Assembly (NCBI GenBank): GCA_963377175.1
Contig: CAUJNA010003789.1
Location: 62,001 to 126,000, forward strand
Origin: Effrenium voratum
Taxonomy: Eukaryota; Sar; Dinophyceae; Suessiales; Symbiodiniaceae
Length of the DNA: 64,000 bases
Direction of reading: 5' to 3'
In this document: piece by piece, positions 49,777-60,373 of the stretch
Position numbering within the stretch: the stretch's first letter is position 1
How the letters are laid out: the number at the start of each line of letters is the position of its first letter
The notes under the pieces: model-generated
Seen by the model: the letters and a program-made list of their open reading frames with translations, nothing else
Told to the model about the DNA's origin: nothing
Databases searched by the model: none
Program-made: the position numbers and the translations under genes

Positions 49777-50220
49777 GTGGCCGGTAACCGGCTTGGCACG
49801 GCCTCCAACTTCGTGGTGTACATGTCCGAGGCAGATAACGTCTACGACCCCTTGTACGGCAGCTTCGTGGGCGACCAGGGTGCCTGGAGCACTGCCAAGA
49901 TGTACTTCACAGTGCCTCCGAACGGGGTGGCAAAGCTGCACTTCGGGGCGCACTTCCAGGCGCCGGGCCTGCCCAACCAGACGGCTGGAACGGTGGACGT
50001 CTACGGCCTCCAGATCCTGGACGCAACCCTGGAGACCGGCGACACGGCGGAGGTGGAGGAGGACACGGCGGCTTCGGCGCTGCTGCTGAAGCACGAGTTC
50101 CTCGACGGAGGGGCCGACGACGTCACGTTGGCCACCCTGGGCGAGGTGCTGCTGGAGCCCACGCTCACCACGCTAGGCAATTTTCTGGCGCGCTCCAACA
50201 GCCAGAGCTCCGTGCCCTGA
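49777..50220 (+). CDS. Fibre head-like domain
   Basis: 147 codons, intact. NFVVYMSEADNVYDPLYGSF, AWSTAKMYFTVPPNGVAKLH and AGTVDVYGLQILDATLETG match the - strand copy at 46465-46970. The start is artificial because of the upstream junction; natural sequence continues above it in the other copy. The end (LTTLGNFLARSNSQSSVP) is followed directly by another copy of the domain start at 50222. Confidence 0.5.
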   Translation: MAGNRLGTASNFVVYMSEADNVYDPLYGSFVGDQGAWSTAKMYFTVPPNGVAKLHFGAHFQAPGLPNQTAGTVDVYGLQILDATLETGDTAEVEEDTAASALLLKHEFLDGGADDVTLATLGEVLLEPTLTTLGNFLARSNSQSSVP

Positions 50221-50221
50221 G

Positions 50222-51683
50222 CGCCTTCGCCTGGAACATCGTGCGCACCTACACGCTGACACTCTTTTGGCTGCCGGTGCAGGCTGGGCACGGCCTCCAA
50301 CTTGGTGATGTACGTCAGCGCGGCCGACAACGACTACGTGGGCGTCGCCGGCACCTTCCTCGGCACGCCCTCGCAGGGTGTCTGGAGCACGGCGCGCCTG
50401 GACTTCTCGGTGCCGCCGGGCGGAATCGCGAAGCTGCACTTCGGAGCTTTCGGAGGCTTGATCCCCGGGCTGGTGCAGCAGTCGGCGGGCACGCTGGACC
50501 TGTACAGCATGCAGATCAGGGCCTCGGCCTTCGAGGGAGAGTCGGTCTCCGTGACGGACCTGCTGGCGGACTTGCTGGCCCTCACGGGCTTGGCCACGCT
50601 GGACGGGCTCACTGCGCAGGGCAACGTGGGCTGCGACCAGCTGCTGCGCAACGACGTGAACTGCACGGACGTGTTCACGACGGGCGTGGACGCCTCGGGC
50701 GCCATTTCCTGCGCAGCGCTCACGGCCACAGGCACCGTCGCCGGAGCCACGCTGTCGTCCACAGGGGCCGTGTCTGGCAGCTCGCTGAGCACCACGGGGG
50801 CGGCCAGCGTGGGCCTGCTGAGCTCCGCCACAGGAATCACGGGCAGCACACGCACCATCAACAACACGGCCAACGCCGGGAACTTCACCACGGTGGGCGA
50901 CGTGTCCACGGGCACGCTGACGGCCTGGGCGCACCAACCGCGGCGAGCTTCGCAGCCTGCCGGGGCGCTCACGGGCGCCACGCTGACCATCACCGGGGCG
51001 GCCTCCGCGGGTCCGCTGGACTGCGAGAGCCTGGACTGCGCCTTCAGGCCACGAGCGGCGGAGTGTCGACGGGCAGCGTGGTCTGCGGCGACGTGACGAG
51101 CTCGGGCACGGTCTCTGCGCCGCAGCTCTTTGCCTCCAACACGCTCACCGTGACCAACACCTCCGACTTCTCGGACGATCTCTTCTTGACGAAGAACTGG
51201 GCGGACTGGAGCAAGCTGCAAGTGTCCAACAACAGCGCGGCCTCCAACAGCGGCCCGGAGTCCCGGAGCTGCGGTTGCTGGGCAACCAGAGCGCCAGGGT
51301 CTTCCTGGAGCGGGACGGTGGGACGCACCAGTGCGAGCTCATCATGATCAACGACGAGCTCTGGTGCAGACGAAGAGCCTCTCGACGCAGCTGTCCTTGA
51401 CCACGAACCAGAGGAACCCCGGCTGCCTCGTGATCGCGGGCAACACGGGCAACGTGGTCTGCAACACGAGCTTCACGAATTTGTCGGACAGCAGGGTGGA
51501 GATGGCCGAGGCCGACGTGGCAGAGCTCCAGCAGCTGTTCGACTCCGTGGAGGCCAAGCAGTACAAGCGCCCGGACATGAACGAGGACCTGAGGCTGGGC
51601 TTCGCCTTGGACGACTTCGCAGGAACGAAGTGGAAGAGGGCTTCCAGGCCCGGCAGGCCCAGCGGGGGCCGAAGAACCCATAA
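50222..51683 (+). pseudogene. Fibre gene with head-like, repetitive shaft and C-terminal domains
   Basis: The frame opens with AFAWNIVRTYTLT and LVMYVSAADNDYVGVAGTFL, then the AKLHFGAF head motif. It continues as a beta-repeat shaft of Thr/Ser/Gly-rich units (GAISCAALTATGTVAGATLS). After frame changes near 50930, 51050, 51240 and 51345 it ends with the ALVQTKSLSTQLSLT domain shared with 24475-24933. About 90 bp near the end are missing compared with that copy, and the stop TAA at 51681-51683 lies five bases before the integrase ATG. Likely a particle attachment fibre. Confidence 0.6.
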
Positions 51684-51688
51684 GAAAC

Positions 51689-52509
51689 ATGGCCGACGCC
51701 CGCAGACGAACCATCAAGGCCGTCTACGAGTCCCCGCACCGGTTTCGGCAGGCTCAGGTGCGCGACTCCAGCATCTCCAGAGAGGAGGTGAAGGCGTTTC
51801 TCCGGCTGCAGAGAGACTACAACAGCTTTGTGCCTCTGAAGCCCATGAACCAGCTGCAGGTGGACCTGGCCGACATGAAGGCCTTCGAGGGCAAGCCATA
51901 CCCCTTTATGCTGGTAGCCATCGACGCGCTGACCAAGAAAGTGGCCGCGGAGCCGCTGAAGGACCGTCTTGCGAGCACCACCGCGGCGGGCATGAAGAAG
52001 GTGTTCCCATCTCTGGGGGTGCCGGCCAACGTGGGAGTTCAAGAAGCTGATGGACTTCTGGGACGTCGAGAAGCAGGTGACCGGGGCCACTTCGCGGAGC
52101 GCACCATCCGCACCATCAAGGAGGCCATGTTGCGCCGCAGACAGCCGGACGGCCGGCGGGGGCAGTGGCACCTCATGCTGGCTGACATCTTGAGCCAAAA
52201 TCAACGGAAGGAAGCACGCTGCCACCAGGTGGCGCCGAACCTGCCTACTCTGACCCCGAAATGGCAGAGATTGCTCTGCGCAACATCGAGCGCAAGGTGA
52301 CCCGCCCGGAAATCAAGGTTGGGGATATGGTTCGAAGGGTTAAGCCGATCGAAAGCAGGGGCTCTTACAGGGTCAACAAGATTGCCTGGAGCAAAAAGGA
52401 AGCGGGGAGATGGGGGCGAGGGTTTGGCTTGAAGGGGTGGCCGGAAAAGGTGGTGCACAGGGATCTCCGAAAAGTCCCGGAAAACTCTGTTCCCAAACCG
52501 GGGAGCTGA
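51689..52509 (+). pseudogene. Retroviral-type (rve) integrase, block B
   Basis: ATG at 51689. The N-terminal half is helical (EVKAFLRLQRDYNSFVPLKP), then the first catalytic Asp in LQVDLADMKAF and the core strand PFMLVAIDALTKKVAAEPL. Near 52030-52060 an indel breaks the second catalytic region; FKKLMDFWDVEKQV lies in another frame. The Glu-bearing helix is FAERTIRTIKEAML. A C-terminal SH3- or chromo-like part (IKVGDMVRRVKPIE, WPEKVVHRDLRKV) follows in a third frame. Polinton-like viruses use such integrases. It differs from the one at 23541 although both follow the same fibre end. Confidence 0.75.
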
Positions 52510-52579
52510 GGTGCAGTTCCGCCAGGAGGCTACAGAGAGGTCCCAGGCTCCCGCCTCCTTTTTGATGCTCTCTGTGCCT

Positions 52580-53036
52580 CTAGGTCTCTGCGTCTCTACA
52601 GCCGACAGCTCCTGCCCTGCACTCACTGAGAAGCTTCTCCACGTCGCCCTTGTCATCTCTCTCAAACCAGCGCAGAGCAAGGTCGGCCCGCTGTGAGCGC
52701 GTGGCCGGGGTGCGAAGAGCCGTAGAGACGTCGCACATCATCCCAGACTTCACGCTCCAGAGCTTCTCGAGGCGTTCGACTTTCGCCTCCAAGTCGTCCA
52801 GCAGCTTATTGAGGAGCTTGATGCGTCCGTGCAGGTGCGAGCGCTCGGCGTCGAGGAGCTCGATGCGGCGGCGCTGGTGCGAGCGCTCGGCCTCAAGCAG
52901 CGCGTCTTCGCAAGGCCGCTTGGTGGAAGGCCGCTGGGCCATCTGAGCAGCCGCAAGGCAGGGATCGTCCGCCCACGCGGCGGGCTTTTCCAAGAAGCCA
53001 TGCCTGCACGCATCTGAAGGCCTTGGAGAAAATCAT
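52580..53036 (-). pseudogene. Tandem coiled-coil gene, copy 1
   Basis: The start MIFSKAFRCVQAWLLGK is separated from the rest (AAWADDPCLAAAQMAQRP, PCEDALLEAERSHQRRRIEL) by a frame change near 52985. A long coiled coil (DLEAKVERLEKLW) follows and the end reads VEKLLSECRAGAVGCRDAET. It is one of four tandem relatives at 52580-54397. Function unknown. Confidence 0.55.
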
Positions 53037-53192
53037 CTTGAGCAGCTTGGGTTTTTTTTGATCAAGCATTTGGACCATTCGAGCATTTGGGGGCTTTTTT
53101 TTCTAGCTCATCAGTGCGTCCGCCTGCAAAGATTTCTGTTCTTTTCCTCAAGAATCTTGACGCGGCGCTCCAGCGCCTTACGGCGCCAAGTC

Positions 53193-53471
53193 TTACAGGT
53201 TGGCCCGCAGCATCAGCAGTTCCGCCAGATATCGCTCACAGCGTTCGCAGATTTGCTCCAGCATCCCGAGGAGAGTCCCACAGCGCGCAGCTTCGGCGAA
53301 GAGATCCTCTTGAAGGACCTCGATGACACATCGGTGGTGCAGACGCTTGGCCTCGAGCAGTGCATAGGCCATCAGAGCGGCCGCAAGGCTGGGAGCGTCA
53401 TCCTCCACCAACGCGGCGGGCTTCTCCATAAGCCATGCTTGCACGCATCGGAAGGCCGCCGAGGAAGTCAT
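53193..53471 (-). CDS. Tandem coiled-coil gene, copy 2 (short)
   Basis: 92 codons, intact. MTSSAAFRCVQAWLMEKPAA, then ALMAYALLEAKRLHHRCVIE. It lacks the RPPC/KRPREDALLEAERSHQR segment of copies 3 and 4 and is much shorter. A poly-A plus CCCGAGCTC-like box lies about 58 bases upstream of its ATG. Confidence 0.5.
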   Translation of the reverse strand: MTSSAAFRCVQAWLMEKPAALVEDDAPSLAAALMAYALLEAKRLHHRCVIEVLQEDLFAEAARCGTLLGMLEQICERCERYLAELLMLRANL

Positions 53472-53540
53472 TTTGAGCAGCTGCGGCGGATCGAATCATC
53501 GAGAAAGCGAGAAAACGAGCTCGGGATCTTTTTTTTGCTC
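53472..53540 (-). promoter_or_regulatory. Conserved upstream box of the tandem coiled-coil genes
   Basis: On the - strand AAAAAAAAGATCCCGAGCTC is followed by CGTTTTCTCGCTTTCTCGAT and GATCCGCCGCAGCTGCTCAA, then ATG. The same block stands before copies 3 (53935-54007) and 4 (54398-54475). Its conservation over a more diverged coding part suggests a promoter or a trans-splice acceptor. Copy 1 has only the A-runs. Confidence 0.5.
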
Positions 53541-53554
53541 GCGCGTCCTCGAGC

Positions 53555-53934
53555 TCATCTGTGCGCTCGCACGAGGATCTCGCCAAGGTGCGCCACCCGC
53601 TGGCGGAGAATTCTGTTGCTGCGCTCCAGCTCTTCAACGCGCTCCCTTGCTCGCTCGCGCCCCGCCGGCGGAGATTTCTGTTCTCGCGCTCCCGCTCCAC
53701 ACGGCACAGAGTTTTGCCGAGGAGCTCCCAATCGAGCTGCGCGATGAGATGCCGCTGGTGCGAGCGCTCGGCCTCGAGCAGCGCGTCCTCGCGAGGCCGC
53801 TTGCGCTGCATGTTGCAGGGAGGCCGCTGGGCCATCAGAGCAGCCGCAAGGCAGGGAGCGTCCTCGTCCGCCCACGCGGCGGGCTTCTCCAGAAGCCATG
53901 CCTGCACGCAGCGGAAGGCCGCCGAGGAAGTCAT
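53555..53934 (-). pseudogene. Tandem coiled-coil gene, copy 3
   Basis: MTSSAAFRCVQAWLLEKPAA, KRPREDALLEAERSHQRHLI and, after a frame change near 53700, VEELERSNRILRQRVAHLGE to the stop at 53555. Same upstream box as copies 2 and 4, about 66 bases before the ATG. Confidence 0.55.
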
Positions 53935-54004
53935 CTTGAGCAGCTGCGGCGGATCGAATAAGCATTATCGAGAAAGCGAGAAAACGAGAGCTCGGGATCT
54001 TTTT

Positions 54005-54397
54005 TTTGCGCGTCCTCAAGCTCACTCGAGGATCTCGCCGATTGTTGCGCTCCAGCTCCGCAACGCGCCGCTCCGCCTGCACCGCTCGCTTGCGGGTTTG
54101 CCTGAGGTACTCGTTCTTGCGCTCCAGCATCCAGCGGAGATTTTTGTTGTCGCGCTGCCGCTCCTCGCAGTGCAGGGTTTCGAGGAGCTCCTCGTCGAGC
54201 TGCGCGATGATATGCCGCTGGTGCGAGCGCTCGGCCTCGAGCAGCGCGTCCTCGCGAGGCCGCTTGCGTAGCATGTCGCAGGGAGGCCGCTGGGCCATCA
54301 GAGCAGCCGCAAGGCAGGGAGCGTCCGCGTCCACCCACGCGGCGGGCTTTTTCAGAAGCCATGCCTGCACGCGTCGGAAGGCCGCAGAGGAAGTCAT
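54005..54397 (-). pseudogene. Tandem coiled-coil gene, copy 4
   Basis: MTSSAAFRRVQAWLLKKPAA, KRPREDALLEAERSHQRHII, then a longer coil (EELLETLHCEERQRDNKNLR, MLERKNEYLRQTRKRAVQAE). The end is unclear because the frame runs into the next copy's upstream box. It lies 89 bp downstream of the polymerase stop on the same strand. Confidence 0.55.
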
Positions 54398-54485
54398 CTT
54401 GAGCAGCTGCGGCGGATCTCATTATCGAGAAAGCGAGAAAGCGAGAAAACGAGAGCTCGGGATCTTTTTTTCCGGTTCCGACAGT

Positions 54486-57400
54486 CTACGCCCAGCAGCG
54501 GCTCAGCCGCAGCGGCAGTGTCGGAGCGGGCCCCAGAGGCGGGGGCCCCACGAGGAACTCCATCACGAGGTCGAAGGGCGCGGAGCCTGGCGGAGCGTAA
54601 GCGCCCAGCATCCGCAGCTGCTCCAGGTTGCGCCAGTGCCCCAGCGGCCGCGAGTTGTGAGCGTCGAGGCCGTAGACCTTGTCGTTGAAGGGCGAGAGCG
54701 ACTTCTTCTCGACGGTCTCCACGGCGATCTCGTGCGCGCGGCTGCGCAGCTGCGCGAAGGCCGCCCTGCGCTCGCTGCCTTCCTCCAGCACCTCCCGGTA
54801 CTCGAGATGCCGGACGTTGGTCACCGCCTTCTTCGGCACGCCCTTGATCTTGCGCTTCTCCTTGCGCGCGCCGTCGGGCTGGACCGTGAGGATGCTGTAC
54901 ATCTTGGAGCGCAGGCCCGACATACTCCAGGATCCTGGCGGGGAAGGTCTCGTCGCCGAGCTTGCCCAGCAGCCCCATCACCTCGATGGCCTTGGCGCGC
55001 GCCGCAGCAGAGAGTGCGCTCAGGTCCCTCTCGGGGTCCTTGGACTTGCCGGCCACGTCGAAGAGGGCGGCGCCGTTCAGGTTCGCCTCGGCCATGGCGT
55101 GGAGCGGGTCCTGCAGCTCGAAGATCTGCACCATCACGGAGTCGGTGTCCGTGAAGAGCAGCCTCATCTTCGGGAAGAGCCTCCTCATGTGGAGGTAGTA
55201 GGCCTTCTCCATCATGAGCTTGGAGAGCTGCAGCGTGCGGGCGCCGACTTGGGTGGGCACGCTCATGCAGGCCTTGCTGCGGTCCGTCTTGAGCGTCTCC
55301 ACGAAGGCCAGGAACCCCTCCGAGTCGTTGATTTGGAGCTCGAAGTTCGTCACGGAGCTCTTGCCCACGGCCCGCTCGAACTTGGCCGGGTCCACGTAGG
55401 CGTTTGTGTTCCTGAACTTGTCGGGGTTCATGCAGCAGCGGCCGAAGATGGCGTTCTGGGTGAGCTTCACCACCTTCTCGGCGACCACGCTCCCCGCCGT
55501 CTTGAGCTGCCTCCGCTCGCTGTGCTTGAGCTCCATGTAGCCCGCCATGAAGGGGCTGCAGGCGAAGCGGTAGGCCCTGTGCAGCCTCCAGACCCTGGCG
55601 CCCAGCACGTCCCGCAGGAACTTGAGCCGCTTGCCGTCCACGCCCTCCTCCACGTGCATGCCGAGGAAGGGCACGTGCTTCTCGCAGGGCGACGGGGAGA
55701 GGCCGAGGCGCTCCGCCATGTCCGCGGTGTGCGGCCCGTACAGGCCCTTCCCGACCTTCATGCGCGCGGGGGGAGCCCAGTCCAAGTGGTCGTGCAGCTC
55801 CGGGGGGATGTCGTAGTCCACGAGGAGCAGGTAGCTCACCTCCTCGGCGTCGGACTCCCAGTTCAGGCTCGAGAGGCACGTCTCGTGCAGCCAGCTCAGC
55901 CTCGCTGCGTTGTCTTCCGGCAGGGCGACCGCCACGCAGGGGCCGTTGGGCATGGGCAGCGTCATTGCGGCCGGGTACATGGCGTTGAAGTCCAAGTACG
56001 AGATCCAGCTGACGGGCTCCTCGGGGTTGTAGTCCTCCTCGCCCAGCTCGGGGGTGTTGGCTTGAGCGAAGGGCTGGAAGATGCAGCTCAGCCCGCCCAT
56101 GACGGAGGCCCGCACGTCCCTGTAGGCCTGCTCGTCGGTGATGAGGTGAATGGGCGTCTCGCGGGCCGAGTGCCGCAGCATGGCGTCCCAGGCGGCCCCG
56201 GGCAGAGTGACGTAGTGGATGGGGTCGAGCCCCGACTGCGCCCGGAAGGAGTCCCGGTAGCTCTCCATCACGTCCGCCAGGGCCAGGACGTCGGTGTGGA
56301 GGTAGCAGTCGTGGAACTCACGGAAGGTCTCCCACCCCCATGACGTTGGCGGTGTTCACGGCCAGCCGGTGGTCCTCTGCGCTCACCGCCTTCCCCGCCA
56401 GCACGCTGTCGTAGCAGTGCTGCTCCCACACCGCGGGCATCTCCCACGCCTCGGCGCCGCAGAAGTGCTCGAAGGGCATGGGCAGCTTGCGCAGGATGCA
56501 GTCCCACGCCTGCTCCAGGTCGCAGTGCGTCAGCCGCTGTTTGAGAGGCCGTCTTTGGGGCGGAGAGTCGGTCGGCGTGCGCAGCTGCAGCTCGGGGTGA
56601 AGCGAGGCCATCAGCGGGAAGAGCTCTGGCAGCTGCTTGTGGGTGCAGGCCCTGAGGTCGTCAATCATGCTGGCCAGGCTCGTGGGGAAGACGTTCATGC
56701 TGTCCACGAACCTCAGCGGGCCCCAGCTCATCTGCAGGCACTTCTCGCCCGACTTGCAGTGGACTCGGAGGCAGAGGTGGCTGTAGTCGCCCTGCTTGAT
56801 CGCGGCCTGCAGGGCGCACCAGCCGCTGAGGGGCTTTGGCGCGGCCTTGGCCTTGCCCTTGGGCGCGGCCTTTGGCGCAGCCTTGGCCATGGGCATGGGC
56901 CTCTCGGGCTCGCTGCCGCTTCCTTCTGCCTCGCTCTCGGTGCCCTCGTTGTCGCTGTCCTCGCCGAGCTCTTCGCGCGGCGCCCTGCAGACAGGAGAGC
57001 CCATCGTGGCGATGTAGCGCAGCAGGAAGTGGAAGTCGTAGCCGCCCCCGTTGTGAAAGACCACTGGGATGGTCTTGGGCGTCCGGGCCGCGATGTTGCA
57101 GGAGTGGCACAGCGCCCCGAGATACTGCCCGGTGCCGTGGCAGTGGTGGAGCTTCTTCTCGGCGGTCTCGAAGGACGCGAGGCACTCCCTGCAGTGAGTG
57201 GCGGCCCTGTGCTCCAGCTCCTCCCGCCGGGTCATGCTGACGGGCCTAGTTCTGCGTCTCCAGGTGAGGTAGTGGTCGGCCAGCTTGAGAAGGTCGTTCA
57301 GCATGGCGCGGACGGCGTGGTACTTGTCGCTGTCCCGCTCGTGGTGCGTAGCAGGAAGAAGCCGCGACGGTCTGGCGCGCCGGCTGCTGCTGCGCTATGT

Positions 57401-57840
57401 GGACCGTCGGGGCGGGCGTGCTGTAGACCTCGAGGTCCGCGTAGCACGTCAGGGGCGCAAGCTCTGCGGAGGCCTTGCCCCTGTAGCGCAGCAGGCTCCG
57501 CTCGGGCCCGGGCAGCGGCACTTTCCGAGTGCGCTCGGCTATCTCTCGATAGCGCTGGGAGGCGCGGTGGCGCTGCCACGAGGCCTTCTTGGCGAAGCGG
57601 GCCATGCACCTCGGGCACTTGTACTCCGCGCAGCCGCCGGTGTTGGTGGGCGTGGCTCCCAAGGTCAGCGGCGAGCCCGTCAGCTATCAGCCGCTCCAGC
57701 ACGGGCGCTCCCCGAGCGAGCTCGTCGTGCAGGCGGCTCACCTCCTCCAGAGAGGCTCCCCGCTTCAGCGCCTCGGCATCAACGGCGGCCTTCAGCACAG
57801 GCCTCAGCTGCTCGCGGCGCTCCAGGACGTGGGTGGCCAT
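54486..57840 (-). pseudogene. polB: Protein-primed family B DNA polymerase, block B (frameshifted)
   Basis: About 1,100 residues from ATG 57840 to the stop at 54486, with frame changes near 57660, 57330, 56300 and 54910. A C2H2-like finger (CPRCMARFAKKASWQRH, about 57615) is followed by exonuclease motif I CYADLEVY (57443), a CxxC zinc cluster (CRECLASF, CHGTGQYLGALCHSC), exonuclease II FHNGGGYDFHFLL and exonuclease III YLHTDVLALAD (about 56290). Polymerase motifs are A: YLDFNAMYPAAM (about 56000), B: KLTQNAIFG (about 55470), C: FTDTDSVM (about 55155). The end has GLRSKMYSI and KGVPKK. This is the polymerase class of adenoviruses, Polintons and PLVs that replicates linear DNA with a terminal-protein primer; no terminal protein was identified. 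The catalytic residues are present even though frames are broken. Confidence 0.88.
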
Positions 57841-57884
57841 AATTTTTTTACTGAGCAGAAAAAAGGCTGCGGCATCGGAAGAAA

Positions 57885-58289
57885 CTACAGCGGGCACTCT
57901 CGAGAAGGTGGCTCCATGCGCAGATCTGTGACCTCAAGGCTCAACCCGCGCATGCCGCTCATCAGCCACAAGCCGCGCGCTCTCAGCCTAACGCGCGCGG
58001 CGCAGTGAGCCAGCTCGGCGGGGCGGTCCGCAAACGTGCCGCCGGCGTTCCAGAAGCGCGCGTGGGCCGGCAGCTTGGCTTTCAGCATCCAATCGCCGCC
58101 GCGCGATTGCCTCACAGAGGGCAGCAGCCGCTGGCGCACGGCCTCGGGCGTGAGCTTTGCGTCGAAGACGCGCTCGGATGCGGCCGCCAGCTGCTCGACC
58201 AGATCGGTCTCGGCCCGCTCCCAGAAGAGCCTCGAGCGCTCGTCGGTTGCGAAGCTCACGCTGGGGCGCTGCCCCTCGGAGAACGATTA
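57885..58289 (-). pseudogene. Conserved small PLV protein, block B copy (N-terminus missing)
   Basis: The open frame ends in ARGLWLMSGMRGLSLEVTDL, matching the end of the gene at 2984-3499. Upstream it reads FATDERSRLFWERAETDL and is stopped by TAA near 58287, with no ATG in frame, so the beginning is lost or shifted. It is divergent from the methyltransferase gene, as in block A. Confidence 0.55.
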
Positions 58290-58375
58290 AAAAAAGATTG
58301 GTCCGAGCATGCGAAACTGCTTGAGCCGCGCCCTTGCCTGTGCGTGCTTTGTTGTGCTGGTGGTTTTTGTTAAAC

Positions 58376-59023
58376 ATGCCGAGACTGCTGGAGCTGTTTT
58401 GCGGCACAAAGTCGATTGGCCGAGCCTTCGAGGCGGCTGGGTGGGAGGTCGTCTCCCTGGACATCGTGTCGAAATTTGAGCCCACGATCCTGTGCGACAT
58501 CCGGAGCTGGGACTACGCGCTGTTTCCGACGGGGCACTTTGACATGGTCTGGGCCAGCCCGGTCTGCACGGAGTACAGCCGAGCTCTGACGATGCGCCCT
58601 CGACGACTCGAGGAGGGCGACGCGCTGGTGCTCAGAGCCCTTGAGATCATGGCGCACTTTGACCCGCTCATGTGGGGTCATAGAGAATCCGGCCACCGGG
58701 CTGCTGAAGACCCGCCCGTTCATGGCGCCTACCCTGGGTGGACGTTACCTACTGCAAGTACGGGACTCCGTACAGGAAGCAGACCCGACTGTGGACCAAC
58801 ATGCGCTGGAGAGCGAGCCGAGGGCTGTGCAGGAGCGGCAGCCGGCGCGACGCGTGGGAGGACGGGAGGCATCTGAGGGGCGCTCAAGGGGGGCCTCGAC
58901 TCAGCGCGAGAGGGTCAGGGGGCAGTCGCGCGAGCTGCTTGACAGCATTCCTACGGCGCTGTGCGAGGAGATTGCGAGCGTGGCCACGGCAGAGCTTGCG
59001 GATCGGCTGAGCATCCCGGACTG
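58376..59023 (+). pseudogene. Cytosine-C5 methyltransferase-like protein, block B copy
   Basis: MPRLLELFCGTKSIGRAFEA matches the block A copy almost residue for residue. ASPVCTEYSRALTMRP is intact here. One extra G in a G-run at 58674-58677 shifts the frame just before VIENPATG, and another shift occurs near 58730 before VTYCKYGTPYRKQT; the last part (ELLDSIPTALCEEI) is in a third frame. The broken frames lie at simple sequence and may be sequencing errors. Function as for the block A gene. Confidence 0.7.
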
Positions 59024-59080
59024 AAGCGAGGGGCATTTCTTATAAGATGTTTTAATGACCCTAACGAGCTCATTTTTTTC

Positions 59081-59540
59081 TTAGCAGGCATGCGCTCCGA
59101 CGGCGGCCAATAAGCCGCCCCACGTGGCATAGCGCCACTGCCCGAAGACTGCGCCTCCACACTTTGGGCAGGACTTGCAGCTGACGCGGCACCCATCTAT
59201 CTCCCGCGTCACTCTCAGCAGGAGCGGGTTGCCCCACAGCTGCAGCTCCTCCAAAGTGCGCGCGGCATCTTTGATCAGCAGTTGCGCGGCGTGCAGGCAG
59301 CGCATCAGCGGCTCGCTGCAGGGCTTCTCAGCGCAATCCAGCACCTGCGCAGCCGCGGCCAGGGTCAGCTCCAGGAAATCGCCCTTGCTGTCGGCGTTGC
59401 CCAAGCGAGGGCTCGGGAGCCAGCCAGTCGAACGTCTGCGACCCAAGATCGTCTCCAGGATCTCTGGTCATCACGCGGCACCCGTCCTTCGTGAGGTAGG
59501 ACTCCAAAGCGCCGTTAGGGGCAGGGGAACCCGAAGTCAA
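59081..59540 (-). pseudogene. Zinc-ribbon protein at the edge of block B
   Basis: Starting near 59540 (MTSGSPAPNGALESYLTKDG) with one frame change near 59420, then LELTLAAAAQVLDCAEKPC, AAQLLIKDAARTLEEL, and the C-terminal CKSCPKCGGAVFGQWRYATW. Two CxxC pairs suggest a single zinc ribbon. It is convergent with the methyltransferase gene (58 bp apart). Function unknown. Confidence 0.5.
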
Positions 59541-59683
59541 GTCCGCTGACTCGGATGCCCCCCGTGTAGGACAGGCTCTTCCTGTCTCTGCGAGGATGCA
59601 GCAGCAGCGCCGAGAACAAGCCGCTCAGATCCAGCAGCTCGGAGCTCCAGCGCATCCGGAAGGGCGGCAGGCCACGCCCAGAC
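59541..59683. other. Boundary between PLV block B and the copia fragment
   Basis: Mixed GC-rich DNA with CAGCAGCAGCGCC; no repeat or target duplication marks the join. Confidence 0.3.
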
Positions 59684-60373
59684 CTGGTCAAGCCTATTGG
59701 CGACCTTGCCTCATTTGTTCAGAAATGGTCTAGAAACTGCGATAAGCAGCTACATAGGCTTGTCTGCTACATAAACAGCACGGTCAACAGCACGCTAGTA
59801 GGCACAGTTCGGGATTCGACTGACGAGTTGCATCTCTCTCTCTATGTGGACGCCGACTTCGCTGGAGAACGAGACGCAAAATCCACGTCCGGAGGATTCT
59901 TGATTTTGAGTGGTCCGCGCACGCATTTTCCCCTTGCGTGGGTGTCCAAAAGGCAGACATCGGTCTCCCGATCGACAACCGAGGCGGAGATTGTATCTCT
60001 CGCACACTCCCTTTATCAGGAGGCGCTCCCTGCGCTTAGCTTGTGGGAGCTGATCTTGGACCGACCATTCCATCTCAAGATCCACGAGGACAATCAGGCG
60101 ACTATCCTCGTAGCGAGAAAAGGTTTCTCATCCAAGCTACGCTGTGTCCAGCGAACGCACAAGGTGAACCTCGCGTGCATCGCAGAGCAGCTTGAAAGCG
60201 AACACATCTCGATAGAATACGTCCAAACCGACATGCAGTCAGCGGACATCTTCACGAAAGCACTTCCACCCAACAAGTGGGACCATGCCATCCGGTTGCT
60301 CGGCATTCGTGTTGACCTTCCAGAAAAGCTTGAAGACGTTCGTGAAAGTAGAGCCGCTAAAGCAGCTGCCTAG
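59684..60373 (+). pseudogene. Copia RNase H fragment
   Basis: An in-frame stretch to the stop at 60371-60373. LYVDADFAGERDAKSTSGGF, PLAWVSKRQTSVSRSTTEAE, IHEDNQATI and YVQTDMQSADIFTKALPPNK are the copia RNase H motifs, with the ADIFTK end intact, unlike the element at 33594. The upstream RT is missing. It belongs to a different copia lineage from 25017-33821. Confidence 0.8.

Noticed and set aside
54679..56343. Long + strand frame of 554 codons
   Set aside because: It is the shadow of the DNA polymerase on the other strand; no domain, very biased composition.
56369..57931. Long + strand frame of 520 codons
   Set aside because: Shadow of the N-terminal half of the polymerase gene.
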